From positions 1 through 52,726 of the forward strand of contig CAJAQT010000022.1 in the NCBI GenBank assembly GCA_903944165.1: a DNA stretch of 52,726 nt. The letters are read 5' to 3'. This document shows positions 19,254 through 30,798 of the stretch, one piece after another. The first letter of the stretch is position 1. Each line of letters opens with the position of its first letter. The stretch comes from an uncultured Methylococcaceae bacterium. Its GTDB lineage: Bacteria > Pseudomonadota > Gammaproteobacteria > Methylococcales > Methylomonadaceae. The position numbers and the translations under genes are program-made. Under the pieces are notes generated by a model. The model searched no databases and had not been told where the DNA came from. It saw only the letters and a list, made by a program, of their open reading frames with translations.

Positions 19254-19811
19254 GTGATGGCATTAGTTGAAACGCCAGCCGCAGTGCTGGGCAAACACGC
19301 TGCTGATTTTACTTTACTCGGTGTCGATGGACAGCAATGGACATTGGCGCAATGTATGGGTAGTAAAGGTTTAGTGGTGATATTTATGTGTAATCATTGC
19401 CCTTATGTTCAGGCAATTCATCAGCGCATCCTTCGTGATGCCCACGACCTGTTAGCGATAGGCGTAAAAAGTGTCGCGATTATGCCTAACGATGCCCACG
19501 CCTATCCACAAGATTCCTTTGCTAATATGCAGCGTATTGCGCAGGAACATCAGTATCCGTTTCCTTATCTATACGATGAAACACAAGCCGTTGCAAAAGC
19601 CTATGATGCCGTGTGTACCCCTGAGTTTTTTGGCATTAATGCCGCGTTTTTGGTGCAGTATCGTGGACGTTTAGATGCAAGTCGCAAAGAGTTAGCACCT
19701 GAAAACTCGCCTCGGGAGTTAGTTGAGGCAATGCAATTGATAGCAGAAACTGGGCAAGGCCCGGTGCAGCAATTAGCCAGTATCGGGTGTTCGATAAAAT
19801 GGCGGACTTAA
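19254..19811 (+). CDS. Thioredoxin-family / redoxin-like protein
   Basis: HAADFTLLGVDGQQWTLAQCMGSKGLVVIFMCNHCPYVQAI (CNHCPY), typical of the AhpC/TSA-redoxin-like family. Confidence 0.87.
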   Translation: MMALVETPAAVLGKHAADFTLLGVDGQQWTLAQCMGSKGLVVIFMCNHCPYVQAIHQRILRDAHDLLAIGVKSVAIMPNDAHAYPQDSFANMQRIAQEHQYPFPYLYDETQAVAKAYDAVCTPEFFGINAAFLVQYRGRLDASRKELAPENSPRELVEAMQLIAETGQGPVQQLASIGCSIKWRT

Positions 19812-19894
19812 CTATATTGGCATTGGCAGCGTTCCAACGCCCTTAATTAATCAAATAACCCTTAATACTTTACTTATTTAATCAAGAGGAAAAT

Positions 19895-21070
19895 ATGTCA
19901 ATTCAACGTATGGTAGATATAGATTTAGCGGGTAAACGCGTGTTAATTCGCCAAGATTTAAATGTCCCTGTTAAAAATGGTCAGGTGACCAGTGATATTC
20001 GTATCCAAGCAAGCATTCCAACCCTTCAACAAGCCTTAGCCGCAGGCGCAGCCGTCATGGTGTTATCGCATTTAGGAAGACCAGAAGAAGGGGTTTATGA
20101 CGAAGCGTCCTCCTTAAAACCTGTTGCCGAAAGAATGGCGCAGTTATTAGGTAAGCCAGTTCGTTTAGAAAAAGACTGGTTAACAGGCATTGACATTAAT
20201 GCTGGTGAAGTAGTGTTATGTGAAAACGTTCGTTTTAATATCGGTGAAGAAAGCAACAGCGATGACTTAGGCAAACAAATGGCGGCCTTATGTGATGTGT
20301 TTGTTATGGATGCTTTTGGTACGGCACATCGGGCCCAAGCGTCAACGCATAGTGTGGCAAAATTTGCTCCCATTGCCTGTGCCGGTCCATTATTAGTAAG
20401 TGAATTAGATGCGCTAGGGAAAGCCCTGGAAACACCTGCTAAGCCCTTAATAGCGATTGTTGGTGGTTCAAAAGTATCGACAAAATTAACCGTGTTAAAA
20501 TCGTTATCAGAAAAAGTTGATCAATTAATTGTAGGGGGGGGGATCGCTAATACCTTTATTGCGGCAGCCGGCTATTCGGTGGGCAAATCTTTATATGAAG
20601 CTGATTTAATTCCTGAAGCACAAGCGTTAATGGCCGCAGCTAAAGCAGTGGGTGCTGATATTCCTGTGCCAGTTGATGTTATCTGCGCAAAAGAATTTTC
20701 TGAGACAGCCGTCGCAACCATTAAGTCTGTAGCAGATATTGCTGAAGATGATATGGTATTGGATATTGGACCAGAAACCGCCAAATTGTATGCGCAATTA
20801 TTAACGACAGCAGGAACTATTGTCTGGAATGGACCGGTTGGCGTATTTGAGATTGAACAATTCAGTCAAGGTACACGCATTTTGGCGCAGGCAATTGCCG
20901 AAAGTCCTGCGTTTTCATTGGCAGGTGGCGGTGATACCTTGGCGGCCATTGATAAATATGCCATCAATGACAAAATATCGTATACCTCAACAGGTGGCGG
21001 TGCGTTTCTTGAGTTTTTAGAAGGTAAAGAATTACCTGCCGTAGCCATTTTAACATCACGCTCTGCATAA
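19895..21070 (+). CDS. pgk: Phosphoglycerate kinase
   Basis: [77 protein letters not shown]. Confidence 0.98.
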   Translation: MSIQRMVDIDLAGKRVLIRQDLNVPVKNGQVTSDIRIQASIPTLQQALAAGAAVMVLSHLGRPEEGVYDEASSLKPVAERMAQLLGKPVRLEKDWLTGIDINAGEVVLCENVRFNIGEESNSDDLGKQMAALCDVFVMDAFGTAHRAQASTHSVAKFAPIACAGPLLVSELDALGKALETPAKPLIAIVGGSKVSTKLTVLKSLSEKVDQLIVGGGIANTFIAAAGYSVGKSLYEADLIPEAQALMAAAKAVGADIPVPVDVICAKEFSETAVATIKSVADIAEDDMVLDIGPETAKLYAQLLTTAGTIVWNGPVGVFEIEQFSQGTRILAQAIAESPAFSLAGGGDTLAAIDKYAINDKISYTSTGGGAFLEFLEGKELPAVAILTSRSA

Positions 21071-21118
21071 GCGTAAGACAGCACTGCGCAAACAGTGCGT
21101 TAATTGTGTAAATTTTAT

Positions 21119-21148
21119 AGCCACAGTTGATACAACTGTGGCTTTTTT
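21119..21148 (+). terminator. Rho-independent terminator after pgk
   Basis: gccacagttg-at-acaactgtggc followed by tttttt. Confidence 0.85.
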
Positions 21149-21177
21149 CCCGCACCATCATTACAGAGTAATAAATC

Positions 21178-21420
21178 ATGGCAAGAGTCACTATTGAAGA
21201 TTGTTTAGAAAATGTAGAAAATCGTTTTAAGTTAGTGTTATTAGCAAGTACCCGTGCGCGTCAATTAAGTCATGGCGCTACTGAGTTTTTACCACGCGGT
21301 AAAGATAAAGATACGGTCTTAGCATTACGTGAAATTGCCGCAGGGCACGTCTCTACAGCCAACATTAATTTATTGCATAATGTTGGCGAGCCAAACGATT
21401 ACGTCTTACCAACGTTCTAA
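21178..21420 (+). CDS. rpoZ: RNA polymerase omega subunit
   Basis: [30 protein letters not shown]; next to spoT as in other gammaproteobacteria. Confidence 0.96.
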   Translation: MARVTIEDCLENVENRFKLVLLASTRARQLSHGATEFLPRGKDKDTVLALREIAAGHVSTANINLLHNVGEPNDYVLPTF

Positions 21421-21428
21421 AGCTAAGC

Positions 21429-23594
21429 ATGTTACGCACTCCTGATATGCCTATCGAACAGATTGAAGAACACTTAGTTCAACAATTGTGCGATGCCTTG
21501 TCAGGGTATTTAGAGCAACGCCAGGTTGAAGAATGTGTGCGTGCTTATCACTTTGGTGCTAAAGCCCATGCTGGGCAAGTGCGTAAAACAGGCGAAGCTT
21601 ATATTTGTCATCCCATTGCGGTGGCGCTGAGTCTTGCTGAAATGCGCATGGATGCCAATGGCATCATGGCGGCAATTTTGCACGATGTGGTTGAAGATAC
21701 CACCGTCACCAAAAAAGAACTGGCAACACACTTTAACCAAGAAGTGGCAGAATTGGTCGATGGCGTCACCAAATTAAGTAAAATTGACAGTAAATCTCAT
21801 GCTGAAGCGCAAGCAGAAAATGTCCGTAAAATGTTTCTGGCGATGGGCAAAGATTTACGCGTGATTATGGTCAAGTTGGCTGATCGTTTGCACAATATGC
21901 AAACCTTAGGCGTGATGTCACCAGAAAAAAAACGTAGGATTGCGAGGGAAACCTTAGATATTTATGCCCCAATTGCTAATCGATTGGGCATGAATTCTAT
22001 TCGACATAAGCTTGAAACCTTAAGTTTTGAAGCAATGTACCCACGCCGTTATGTCATTTTAAAAGATGCGGTCAAAAAGAAGCGTGGTAATCGCGGCGAG
22101 GTCGTTGATACCATTTTAGCCTCGTTAAACAATCGGCTACAAGAATCAGGATTGCAGTGCGAGGTCTCGGGTCGACAAAAGCATCTGTGGAGTATTTATC
22201 AAAAGATGCATTGCAAAAAAATCTCCTTATCAGCCGTCTTTGATGTTTATGCGTTTAGAGTTTTTTGTGACAATATCGATGCCTGTTATCGCGTATTAGG
22301 CATTGTGCATAATTTGTATAAACCTGTGCCAGGGCGTTTTAAAGATTATATTGCACTGCCAAAAGCCAATGGTTACCAATCGTTACACACTATTCTTATT
22401 GGGCCACATGGTTTGGGAATAGAAATTCAGATACGCACACACGACATGCATCGTATGGCAGAATCAGGTATTGCCGCGCATTGGCTGTACAAAACCGATG
22501 ATGATAAAACAGAAAAATTTAAAGTCAGTGCGAATGAATGGTTAAAAGATTTATTAGAATTACAAAAATCAGCGGGGGATTCTTTAGAATTTATCGATAA
22601 TTTAAAAGTCGATTTATTTCCTCAAGAAGTGTTTATTTTTACGCCTAAAGGGGGCATTGTTAAATTGCCCAGAGGCGCAACCGTAGTTGATTTTGCCTAT
22701 GCAGTGCACACCGATATTGGCAATGCCTGCGTATCTGCTCGTATAGATAAACAATTAGTGCCGTTACAAAGCACCCTAGAAAATGGCATGACGGTTGAAG
22801 TGATTACTGCTGTTTGGGCGCGTCCAAACCCCTTATGGTTAAATTATGTCATTACCGCTAAAGCACGCTCCAGCATTCGTAATTATTTAAAACATTTTAA
22901 ACAACAAGAAGCGATCAGTTTAGGGCAACGTTTGCTAGAAAAAGAATTGCAGTCAATGAATGTCTATCTTGACCAAATAGAACCCAAACGACTGCAAAGT
23001 TATCTTAAGATTATTGAACTCCCTTCGTTAGATGCACTGCTAGAAAATATTGGTTTAGGCAATAAAATGCCTTTTTTAGTGGCTAAACAATTAACGCAAG
23101 ACGACGTGCATGCTCATGTTAAGTTAAACACCACCGAGCCAATGCAGTCAGTTCCGTTGTTTATCAAAGGCACCGAAGGCATGGTGATTACCTTGGCAAA
23201 ATGTTGTCGCCCAATTCCTGGTGATGCCATTATTGGTTTTTTCAATCCTGGGAAAGGCATTGTTGTGCATCATCATGAATGTCGCAATCAATCTGTGTTA
23301 AGAACCAAACAAGCTAATTGGTTAGACATAGAATGGAGTGAAACGATTGTAGGAGATTTTCCTACAGAATTACGTTTAGAATTATTAAATCAGCGTGGCG
23401 CGTTAGCAACAGTCGCTTCAACTATTTCAGAAGCTGATTCTAACATTGAAAATGTTCATGTTGTGGATCAGGACGAACGCGTGTGTGTTGATTTAATTAT
23501 CTTAACAGTGAAAGACCGTGTGCATTTAGCTCACATTATGCGTCGCTTGAAAGAACTGACTATCGTGTTAAAAATCACGCGAACAAAAGCATAA
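21429..23594 (+). CDS. spoT: Bifunctional (p)ppGpp synthase/hydrolase (RelA/SpoT family)
   Basis: HD domain ([21 protein letters not shown]...[10 protein letters not shown]), synthetase domain ([16 protein letters not shown]), TGS domain ([31 protein letters not shown]), C-terminal ACT. Confidence 0.97.
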   Translation: MLRTPDMPIEQIEEHLVQQLCDALSGYLEQRQVEECVRAYHFGAKAHAGQVRKTGEAYICHPIAVALSLAEMRMDANGIMAAILHDVVEDTTVTKKELATHFNQEVAELVDGVTKLSKIDSKSHAEAQAENVRKMFLAMGKDLRVIMVKLADRLHNMQTLGVMSPEKKRRIARETLDIYAPIANRLGMNSIRHKLETLSFEAMYPRRYVILKDAVKKKRGNRGEVVDTILASLNNRLQESGLQCEVSGRQKHLWSIYQKMHCKKISLSAVFDVYAFRVFCDNIDACYRVLGIVHNLYKPVPGRFKDYIALPKANGYQSLHTILIGPHGLGIEIQIRTHDMHRMAESGIAAHWLYKTDDDKTEKFKVSANEWLKDLLELQKSAGDSLEFIDNLKVDLFPQEVFIFTPKGGIVKLPRGATVVDFAYAVHTDIGNACVSARIDKQLVPLQSTLENGMTVEVITAVWARPNPLWLNYVITAKARSSIRNYLKHFKQQEAISLGQRLLEKELQSMNVYLDQIEPKRLQSYLKIIELPSLDALLENIGLGNKMPFLVAKQLTQDDVHAHVKLNTTEPMQSVPLFIKGTEGMVITLAKCCRPIPGDAIIGFFNPGKGIVVHHHECRNQSVLRTKQANWLDIEWSETIVGDFPTELRLELLNQRGALATVASTISEADSNIENVHVVDQDERVCVDLIILTVKDRVHLAHIMRRLKELTIVLKITRTKA

Positions 23595-23664
23595 TGTCAA
23601 CCATAGTCAACCCGTAGTGGCTGGGTTAATCCCCGCCCATCACTTATCAGTAGGATGTATTTTT

Positions 23665-24066
23665 ATGCAAAAAGAAATTATTCATACCCAATATGCACCT
23701 AAAGCGATTGGCACCTATTCTCAAGCAGTTAAAGTGGGCAATACGGTTTATTTATCAGGACAAATACCTTTAGTCCCTGAAACGATGGCAATTGTGGACG
23801 GTGATATTAATCAGCAAATTATCCAAGTGTTTGACAATTTAAAAGCGGTCACCGAAGCGGCAGGTGGGAGTTTGGCAGATATTGTTAAATTAAACGTATT
23901 TTTAATTGATTTAGCTCATTTCCCTATTGTCAATGAAATCATGGGCACTTATTTTGAACAGCCGTATCCAGCTCGCGCAGCTATTGGTGTGGCGGCATTA
24001 CCCAAAGGTGCGGGCGTTGAAATGGACGGCATTATGCACGTGTCTGATCAACACTATACTGATTAA
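23665..24066 (+). CDS. ridA: RidA-family enamine/imine deaminase (ORF track start 23617 probably too early)
   Basis: [36 protein letters not shown]...[24 protein letters not shown]-type signature. Confidence 0.93.
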   Translation: MQKEIIHTQYAPKAIGTYSQAVKVGNTVYLSGQIPLVPETMAIVDGDINQQIIQVFDNLKAVTEAAGGSLADIVKLNVFLIDLAHFPIVNEIMGTYFEQPYPARAAIGVAALPKGAGVEMDGIMHVSDQHYTD

Positions 24067-24087
24067 CGCAGCGCTGATTACAACGCC

Positions 24088-26184
24088 GTGGAGCCGTTGT
24101 TGGACAAGACAGTGCAAGCGTTTCGTTTGCCGGTGACTAAGCTTGCTGGGATTGGTGTGCATACGGCACAGCGTTTAGAAAAATTAGGGATTCACAGTAT
24201 TTTGGATCTTATTTTTCACTTACCTCATCGTTATGAAGATCGCACCAAAATTGTTCCCATTGGCAGCTTAGTGATCGGCGAAGCTGCGCTAGTGTGTGGT
24301 CAGCTTGAGCACCTTGAGGTGTTAACGCGAGGCAAAAAAAGTTTAATTTGTCGAATTAGTGATCGTACAGGCGGTCTGTCCTTACGTTTTTTTCATTATA
24401 CAGCGTCGCAATATCAAGCCTTGCAGGGACGCAGTTGGGTGCTAGCGTTTGCTGAAGTTAGGCAAGGTTATGCAGAATTAGAAATGGTGCATCCTGACTT
24501 TTCGGTGTTTCTTCGTCCAGAATTAGCCATGCCTGAAACGGGCCTAACCCCAGTGTATCCCTTAACCGAAGGCTTAAGTCAAACCACCATGCGTAAAGCG
24601 GTTAAGCGTGCTTTGGTATGGTGTCAGCAACACCCCGACGCCTTAATTGATTGGCTACCAGACAGCTTAATGAAGCCTTACGGTTTCCCCACGTTAGTTA
24701 AGGCTGTCTTCACCCTGCACGCCCATGATGCACAGCAACCCTCAGAACACACCTTACACCCCGCTTTAAAACGTCTCGCACTTGAAGAGCTCCTTGCGCA
24801 TCATCTTAGTTTACAAGCAGCCAAAGCTGCCACCAAAGTATGGCAAGCACCTGTCTTGGCAGGCATTGATCAACACTTGGCGCAATTTACGGCAGGCTTA
24901 GCTTTTCAGTTAACGCAAGCACAGCAGCGGGTGATTGAAGATATACGTCAGGATTGTCGACAAGCATCCCCTATGTTGCGTTTGGTGCAAGGTGATGTGG
25001 GCTCGGGTAAAACCATTGTGGCGGCCTATGCCGCCTTAATTGCCATAAGTTCAGGCTATCAAGTGGCGTTAATGGCACCTACGGAATTATTGGCTGAACA
25101 ACATCATCGTAATTTTAGCCTTTGGTTTGCGGCCTTTAATGTGCAGGTGCAGTTATTAACAGGTCAATTAAAAGGCAAAGCCCGTCAGGCTTTATTGCAA
25201 CAATTACACGCAGGACACACCCAGCTACTGATTGGCACCCATGCGTTATTTCAAGACACCGTGCAATTTCATAATTTAGGCTTGATTGTCATTGACGAAC
25301 AGCAACGTTTTGGCGTTCAACAACGCCTAGCCTTACGAGAAAAAGTTCATCACGAAGGCATGCGTCCACATCAACTTATCATGACAGCAACCCCAATTCC
25401 CCGTACCTTAGCGATGCTCGCGTATTCTGATTTAGATAGCTCCATCATTGATGAATTACCGCCAGGACGACAGCCTGTAGTCACCAGCGTGATTTCAGCA
25501 GAGCGTCGACAAGAAGTGATCGATAGAATTCATCATTGGGTGGCTAAACAGCGACAAGCCTATTGGGTGTGTACCTTAATTGAAGAATCAGACGTTTTAG
25601 AATGCCAAGCTGCCGAACAAACTGCGCAACTATTAACAGAAATGCTTACAGGTATTCGGATTGGTTTAGTGCATGGACGCATGAAAGCCACCGAGAAAGA
25701 AGCGATTATGCTTGCCTTTAAAACCCATGAGTTGGATTTATTAGTCGCAACCACGGTGATTGAAGTGGGGGTTGATGTGCCCAATGCGGGCTTAATGGTG
25801 ATAGAAAATCCAGAGCGTTTAGGCTTATCGCAATTACATCAATTACGTGGACGAGTAGGGCGTGGCGAAGGTGACAGTTATTGTGTGTTAATGTATCAAG
25901 CTCCTTTATCTGCGATTGCCCGAGAACGCTTAGGTATTTTGCGCGCCACCCAAGATGGTTTTGTTATCGCTGAAAAAGATTTGCAATTACGTGGGCCGGG
26001 CGACGTAATGGGAACGCGTCAAACTGGTTTAATGCAGTTTAAAATTGCTAATTTAGAACGCGATACCGAATTAATCGCCACGCTGCCAGAGCTGGGTAGC
26101 TGTTTACTGGCACAGCACCCAGAAGCGCTTACTCCGCTGTGTGAACGTTGGCTAGGGCACGCCAGTCGATATGCTGAAGTTTAA
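24088..26184 (+). CDS. recG: ATP-dependent DNA helicase RecG
   Basis: Walker A QGDVGSGKTIVAAYA, DEQQRFGVQQR, MTATPIPRTLAM, LVATTVIEVGVDVPNA, LRGRVGRG. Confidence 0.97.
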   Translation: MEPLLDKTVQAFRLPVTKLAGIGVHTAQRLEKLGIHSILDLIFHLPHRYEDRTKIVPIGSLVIGEAALVCGQLEHLEVLTRGKKSLICRISDRTGGLSLRFFHYTASQYQALQGRSWVLAFAEVRQGYAELEMVHPDFSVFLRPELAMPETGLTPVYPLTEGLSQTTMRKAVKRALVWCQQHPDALIDWLPDSLMKPYGFPTLVKAVFTLHAHDAQQPSEHTLHPALKRLALEELLAHHLSLQAAKAATKVWQAPVLAGIDQHLAQFTAGLAFQLTQAQQRVIEDIRQDCRQASPMLRLVQGDVGSGKTIVAAYAALIAISSGYQVALMAPTELLAEQHHRNFSLWFAAFNVQVQLLTGQLKGKARQALLQQLHAGHTQLLIGTHALFQDTVQFHNLGLIVIDEQQRFGVQQRLALREKVHHEGMRPHQLIMTATPIPRTLAMLAYSDLDSSIIDELPPGRQPVVTSVISAERRQEVIDRIHHWVAKQRQAYWVCTLIEESDVLECQAAEQTAQLLTEMLTGIRIGLVHGRMKATEKEAIMLAFKTHELDLLVATTVIEVGVDVPNAGLMVIENPERLGLSQLHQLRGRVGRGEGDSYCVLMYQAPLSAIARERLGILRATQDGFVIAEKDLQLRGPGDVMGTRQTGLMQFKIANLERDTELIATLPELGSCLLAQHPEALTPLCERWLGHASRYAEV

Positions 26185-26208
26185 TTCCATCAACACCTCA
26201 TCAACCTC

Positions 26209-26778
26209 ATGAAAAGTAAATTATTTCGGCTTTCGCCACGGTGGCAAGAAAACCGTTTAGGCACGCGTCATCGCATTCCTAAAGCCGTGCAAACGTGGAT
26301 TTATGAAAGCGGTTCGTTAACGCAGCGCTTACGTCAAGAATTTGGTCAAGACCTTGCGGTTAAAGTGTTATGGCAAGCAAACGGCAAGCCTTTGTTAACA
26401 GAAAACCGGGTATTGCAGCACTCAAGCGCAGAGCTTGCTTGGATTCGAGAAGTGCAGTTGCATCATCAGGGGCGGCCCTTATTGCTGGCTCGCACAATTA
26501 TGCCAAGACGCACACTGGCGATTGCACATGGGCAATTAACCAAACTGGGCAATCGTCCGTTAGGCGAGATAATTTTTGCCTATGCACACGTTGCCCGCCA
26601 AGCCTTGGATGTGAGCTATGTTATGCCTAATGTATGGCAGCCTGACATAGCACTGTTAGCACACCATGCGCCCGTGTGGGGACGCAGAACGGTATACATC
26701 ATAGAGCAGCAACCGCTACTGGTGAGCGAATTTTTTATGCCCGACTTATTCACCTCAGGCGTAACAACTCATGATTAA
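26209..26778 (+). CDS. ubiC: Chorismate--pyruvate lyase
   Basis: SLTQRLRQEF...WIREVQLHHQGRPLLLARTIMPRRTL, C-terminal VYIIEQQPLLVSEFFMPDLF. Confidence 0.9.
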   Translation: MKSKLFRLSPRWQENRLGTRHRIPKAVQTWIYESGSLTQRLRQEFGQDLAVKVLWQANGKPLLTENRVLQHSSAELAWIREVQLHHQGRPLLLARTIMPRRTLAIAHGQLTKLGNRPLGEIIFAYAHVARQALDVSYVMPNVWQPDIALLAHHAPVWGRRTVYIIEQQPLLVSEFFMPDLFTSGVTTHD

Positions 26779-26808
26779 ACAGCGTTTTTTAATTAGGAAA
26801 AGTAACTT

Positions 26809-28176
26809 GTGAAAATACTCATACTAGGTGCCGGAGTAACTGGCTCGTCTGTAGCGGGCGCCTTAGCCAGTGAAGAAAATGACATTGTTGTGGTTGATTT
26901 TAAAGCTGAGGTATTAGATGCATTAAAAGAACGCTTTGATATTGCCACCGTAACAGGCAACGCTTTACACCCCAGTGTGCTCGAGCATGCAGGGGTAGCC
27001 ACGGCGGATATAGTCATTGCGGTTACGCAACGTGATGAAACCAATATGCTGGCGTGTTTAATCATTAATACTTTATACAATCGTCCCAAAACGATTGCGC
27101 GCGTGCGTGCCTTAGATTACTTAACGCACCCGCACTTATTTGGTGTTAATGGTATTCCCATAGACTACGTTATTAGCCCTGAACAAGTTGTTACAGAATC
27201 TATTTGTCGCTTGATTGAATACCCTGGCGTTCAGCATGTCTCTGATTTTGCGGGTGGTTTAGTTCGATTGTTTTCCATTAAAGTGGTGGCAGGAGGATTT
27301 TTAACAGGCAAACGTATTAAATCACTGCGCTCACGCTTAGCGGATAGCAAAATTCGGGTGGCGGCTATTTTTAGGCAGGGTGAATCGATTGTCGTCAGTG
27401 GTGACGCTTATATTGATACCGATGATGAGGTGTTTTTTGTTGCCCCGCGTGATGAAGTTCGTAATGTATTAAAAGATCTCAATAAATTAGAAGCACCCAT
27501 GAAGCGCATTATTGTTGCAGGGGGTGGACATGTGGGTAAACGTTTAGGCTTAGCCTTAGAGCATAATCACGAAATCATTATCATTGAAAAAAATCCGCAA
27601 CGGGCCGCCTCAATTTTGGGTGATTTAACCAATACACGCGTCATTGTTGGTGACTGTGCCGATGAGAACTTATTAGTAAGTGAAGGTATTGTTGAGGCTG
27701 ATTTATTTTGTGCCATTACAAATAACGATGGTGTCAATATTATTTCTGCCTCATTGGCAAAAAGTTTAGGTGCAAAAAAAGCCATTTGTTTACTTAATCA
27801 CCAATCCTATAACAAATTATTGCCCGGTACAGGCATTGATTTAACTGTCATACCCAATCAAGATACTTTAGGCAGTATTTTAAAACATGTGCGACGCGGT
27901 GACGTTGTGCAGGTCAATTCTTTGTGTGGCGGTGCAGCAGAGGCAATTGAAGCCGTCGCACATTTAAGTGAAGACGGGCCTACTGTGGTGGGGCAGCAAG
28001 TGAAATCAATTAAATTACCCGACGGCATCGTGATGGGCGCATTGATTAGACATCAGCAGGTGATTGCAATCCATCACGACACCGTCTTTGAAGACAAAGA
28101 TCATGTGGTGATGTTTGCCATTGATAAAAAACTAGTTGTGCACATAGAAAAAATCTTTCGTCCTATACGAACCTAG
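26809..28176 (+). CDS. trkA: Trk potassium uptake system peripheral protein TrkA (GTG start)
   Basis: Two NAD-binding/TrkA-C halves: MKILILGAGVTGSSVAGALASEENDIVVVD and KRIIVAGGGHVGKRLGLALE. Confidence 0.96.
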   Translation: MKILILGAGVTGSSVAGALASEENDIVVVDFKAEVLDALKERFDIATVTGNALHPSVLEHAGVATADIVIAVTQRDETNMLACLIINTLYNRPKTIARVRALDYLTHPHLFGVNGIPIDYVISPEQVVTESICRLIEYPGVQHVSDFAGGLVRLFSIKVVAGGFLTGKRIKSLRSRLADSKIRVAAIFRQGESIVVSGDAYIDTDDEVFFVAPRDEVRNVLKDLNKLEAPMKRIIVAGGGHVGKRLGLALEHNHEIIIIEKNPQRAASILGDLTNTRVIVGDCADENLLVSEGIVEADLFCAITNNDGVNIISASLAKSLGAKKAICLLNHQSYNKLLPGTGIDLTVIPNQDTLGSILKHVRRGDVVQVNSLCGGAAEAIEAVAHLSEDGPTVVGQQVKSIKLPDGIVMGALIRHQQVIAIHHDTVFEDKDHVVMFAIDKKLVVHIEKIFRPIRT

Positions 28177-28230
28177 TGCATTGCTTACGTTAAGCGTCGC
28201 CTTTTTTTTAATTAATATAAATCATTATCT

Positions 28231-29688
28231 ATGAATGTTTTATTTACCATAATTCATATTTTTGGCCTAGTGACCATGGGTTTTAGCGGTCTAATGGTGA
28301 CTTGTTTACTCACTTCGTGGTTTGCCCAAGATACTGCGACACAGGCTTTTTTTCTGGCAACCGTAGTGACCTTACTGTTAGGTGCGCTGATGTTTTTTAC
28401 CACCTTAAATATGCCTAAAAAAGTATCGCGACAAGCAGGGTTTTTATTGGTGTCAATGACTTGGTCACTTATGCCCGTGTTGTGTACTTTGCCATTGCTC
28501 CTGTATTTACCGCAGCTTAGTTTTATCGACGCGTATTTTGAAGTTGTCTCAGGCTTAACCACCACAGGAGCCACTATATTAACGGGTTTAGATGCCTTGC
28601 CGATGTCGATTAATTTATGGCGACATGAATTAAATTGGATTGCCGGTATGGGCATTATTATTTTTGCCGTGGCAATCTTACCTATTTTAGGCATTGGGGG
28701 AATGCAGTTGTACATGGCTGAAACACCAGGATCAGTAAAAGAATCTGAGCTACCGCCACGTATTGCCCAAACAGCTAAGGCGTTATGGTTGGTTTATGCA
28801 GGACTGACGGTGGTATGTATTGTTGCTTTACGTTTAGCAGGAATGTCTTGGTTTGACGCGTTCTGTCATGCCTTTGCCGCGATGAGTTTAGGGGGGTTCT
28901 CAACGCACGACAGCAGCATTGGTTTTTTTGATTCCTTACCAATTGAAATAGTCTTAACTATTTTCCAATTACTTGCAGCAATCAATTTTGCAACTCACTT
29001 TATAGCTTTAAAAAAACGCACCTTAAATCCTTATAAAGCAGACATGGAAGCTAAAGCGTTTTTAGTATTGGTGTTGGGAAGTTGCTTAATGACCGCTACA
29101 GTGCTTTATTATAATGGCACCTATGATAATTTTTTTACCGCCTTACGTCATGCCAGTTTTAACTTAGTGACCATTGCCACGGACTGTGGCTTTGCTTCGC
29201 AAGACTTTAATACCTGGCCTATTTTTGTGCCTATGTGGATGCTGTTGTTAAGTTGCTTATCGGCATCATCAGGCTCCACAGGTGGCGGGATTCGAATGAT
29301 TCGTACTATTATTTTAATGAAACAAGCGCGTTTAGAATTATTTAAATTTATTCATCCTGTTGCGGTTAAATCGTTAAAAATTGGCAACACCATTATCAGC
29401 AACAACATCGTAACGTCCGTGATGGGGTTTATCTTTTTATACTTCATTAGCATTGTTATTTTAGTGTTCGCACTATTATTAAGTGGCCTAGATTTTCTCA
29501 CCGCATTTTCAGCGATTATTGCCTGTTTTAATAATGCAGGCCCAGGCTTAAACCAAGTTGGTCCAGCCAGCAATTATGCCAGCTTAAGTGATTTTCAGAC
29601 GATGGTTTGCACCTTCGCAATGTTACTTGGACGCGTACAAATTTTTTCTATAGTGATTTTATTTGTACCAGAGTTTTGGAGGAAGTAA
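28231..29688 (+). CDS. trkH: Trk-type potassium transporter membrane subunit
   Basis: VVSGLTTTGATILTG, FAAMSLGGFSTHDSS, DCGFAS, SGSTGGGIRMIR; immediately after trkA. Confidence 0.96.
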   Translation: MNVLFTIIHIFGLVTMGFSGLMVTCLLTSWFAQDTATQAFFLATVVTLLLGALMFFTTLNMPKKVSRQAGFLLVSMTWSLMPVLCTLPLLLYLPQLSFIDAYFEVVSGLTTTGATILTGLDALPMSINLWRHELNWIAGMGIIIFAVAILPILGIGGMQLYMAETPGSVKESELPPRIAQTAKALWLVYAGLTVVCIVALRLAGMSWFDAFCHAFAAMSLGGFSTHDSSIGFFDSLPIEIVLTIFQLLAAINFATHFIALKKRTLNPYKADMEAKAFLVLVLGSCLMTATVLYYNGTYDNFFTALRHASFNLVTIATDCGFASQDFNTWPIFVPMWMLLLSCLSASSGSTGGGIRMIRTIILMKQARLELFKFIHPVAVKSLKIGNTIISNNIVTSVMGFIFLYFISIVILVFALLLSGLDFLTAFSAIIACFNNAGPGLNQVGPASNYASLSDFQTMVCTFAMLLGRVQIFSIVILFVPEFWRK

Positions 29689-29884
29689 GGTTTTACATCA
29701 ATAGCATCAGCAATTTTTATTATGGCAGGGACTGTAATGATAAGCCTTGAATTAAAATATACCCACCTTATACTAATTCAACTACACTTGCCCTGACGTT
29801 AAAAAACAGTATTCTTAGCAAACAAAAAGTGTCGTCACCTTAGCATAGTATTAACCCCGTTTATCTTAATTAGGAGCTTGTAAT

Positions 29885-30553
29885 ATGAAATATAATCCCG
29901 CTTTAACGCATATCGAAACCAGTAGTTTGGCAACTAACAAGTTGTTGCGTAACACCTATATGCTGTTATCGATAACCTTATTATTTAGTGCACTAACAGC
30001 TGGTGCATCGATGTATTTTAACTTGCCACATCCTGGTTTAATTGTAACTTTGGTTGGTTTTTATGGCTTGTTGTTCTTAACCACTAAATTTCGCAACAGC
30101 AGCATGGGCTTGGTTTGTGTTTTTGCCCTAACTGGTTTTATGGGCTTAACCTTAGGGCCAATTTTATCTATGTATGTGCACGCTTTTAGTAATGGCACAG
30201 AATTAGTTATGATGGCATTAGGTGGCACGGGCTTCATTTTTTTAGGTTTATCTGCGTATGCCTTAATTAGCAAACAAGATTTTAGCTTTTTAGGTGGCTT
30301 TTTAATGGTAGGTATTTTAGTGGCCTTTTTAGCCAGTATAGGCGCCTTAATTTTTGCTATTCCTGCTTTATCGTTAGCCGTATCGGCGATGTTTATTTTG
30401 TTGATGTCGGGCATGATTTTATTTCAAACCAGCGCAATGATTAATGGCGGCGAGACTAACTATATTTTAGCGACGGTAAATTTATACGTCACTATTTACA
30501 ACTTATTCTTAAGCTTGTTACAAATTTTAGGTATTTTTGGTCGTGATGACTAA
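29885..30553 (+). CDS. Bax inhibitor-1/YccA family membrane protein
   Basis: NKLLRNTYMLLSITLLFSALTAGASM..., seven TM-like segments, LYVTIYNLFLSLLQILGIFG C-terminus. Confidence 0.92.
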   Translation: MKYNPALTHIETSSLATNKLLRNTYMLLSITLLFSALTAGASMYFNLPHPGLIVTLVGFYGLLFLTTKFRNSSMGLVCVFALTGFMGLTLGPILSMYVHAFSNGTELVMMALGGTGFIFLGLSAYALISKQDFSFLGGFLMVGILVAFLASIGALIFAIPALSLAVSAMFILLMSGMILFQTSAMINGGETNYILATVNLYVTIYNLFLSLLQILGIFGRDD

Positions 30554-30798
30554 TTTTTGTCGTTATCTCTCGTGCGTTATTGTTAAGCATTCACGTAGGG
30601 AAAACGCTTAGCTCAACGTGCTGGCAATTATTTAGCCCTCAGTTTTTAAAAGAAGAGGTCAATAATTACGCCTGCTGTTATTCATGCGAGTAGTTACTCA
30701 GCAATCCGCTCTTATTGCATCGATAAAGACAGGAGCGGATTGTCATGAGACTTAGGCGTAAGTTAGTACAAATGTGTCCATCTGTTTGCCAAAATTAT

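Noticed and set aside
28254-28715. 153-aa minus-strand ORF
   Set aside because: Antisense to trkH; Lys/Ile-rich translation of a hydrophobic gene's complement, no domain recognisable.
30061-30414. 117-aa minus-strand ORF
   Set aside because: Antisense to the YccA-like gene; Lys/Pro-rich shadow ORF.
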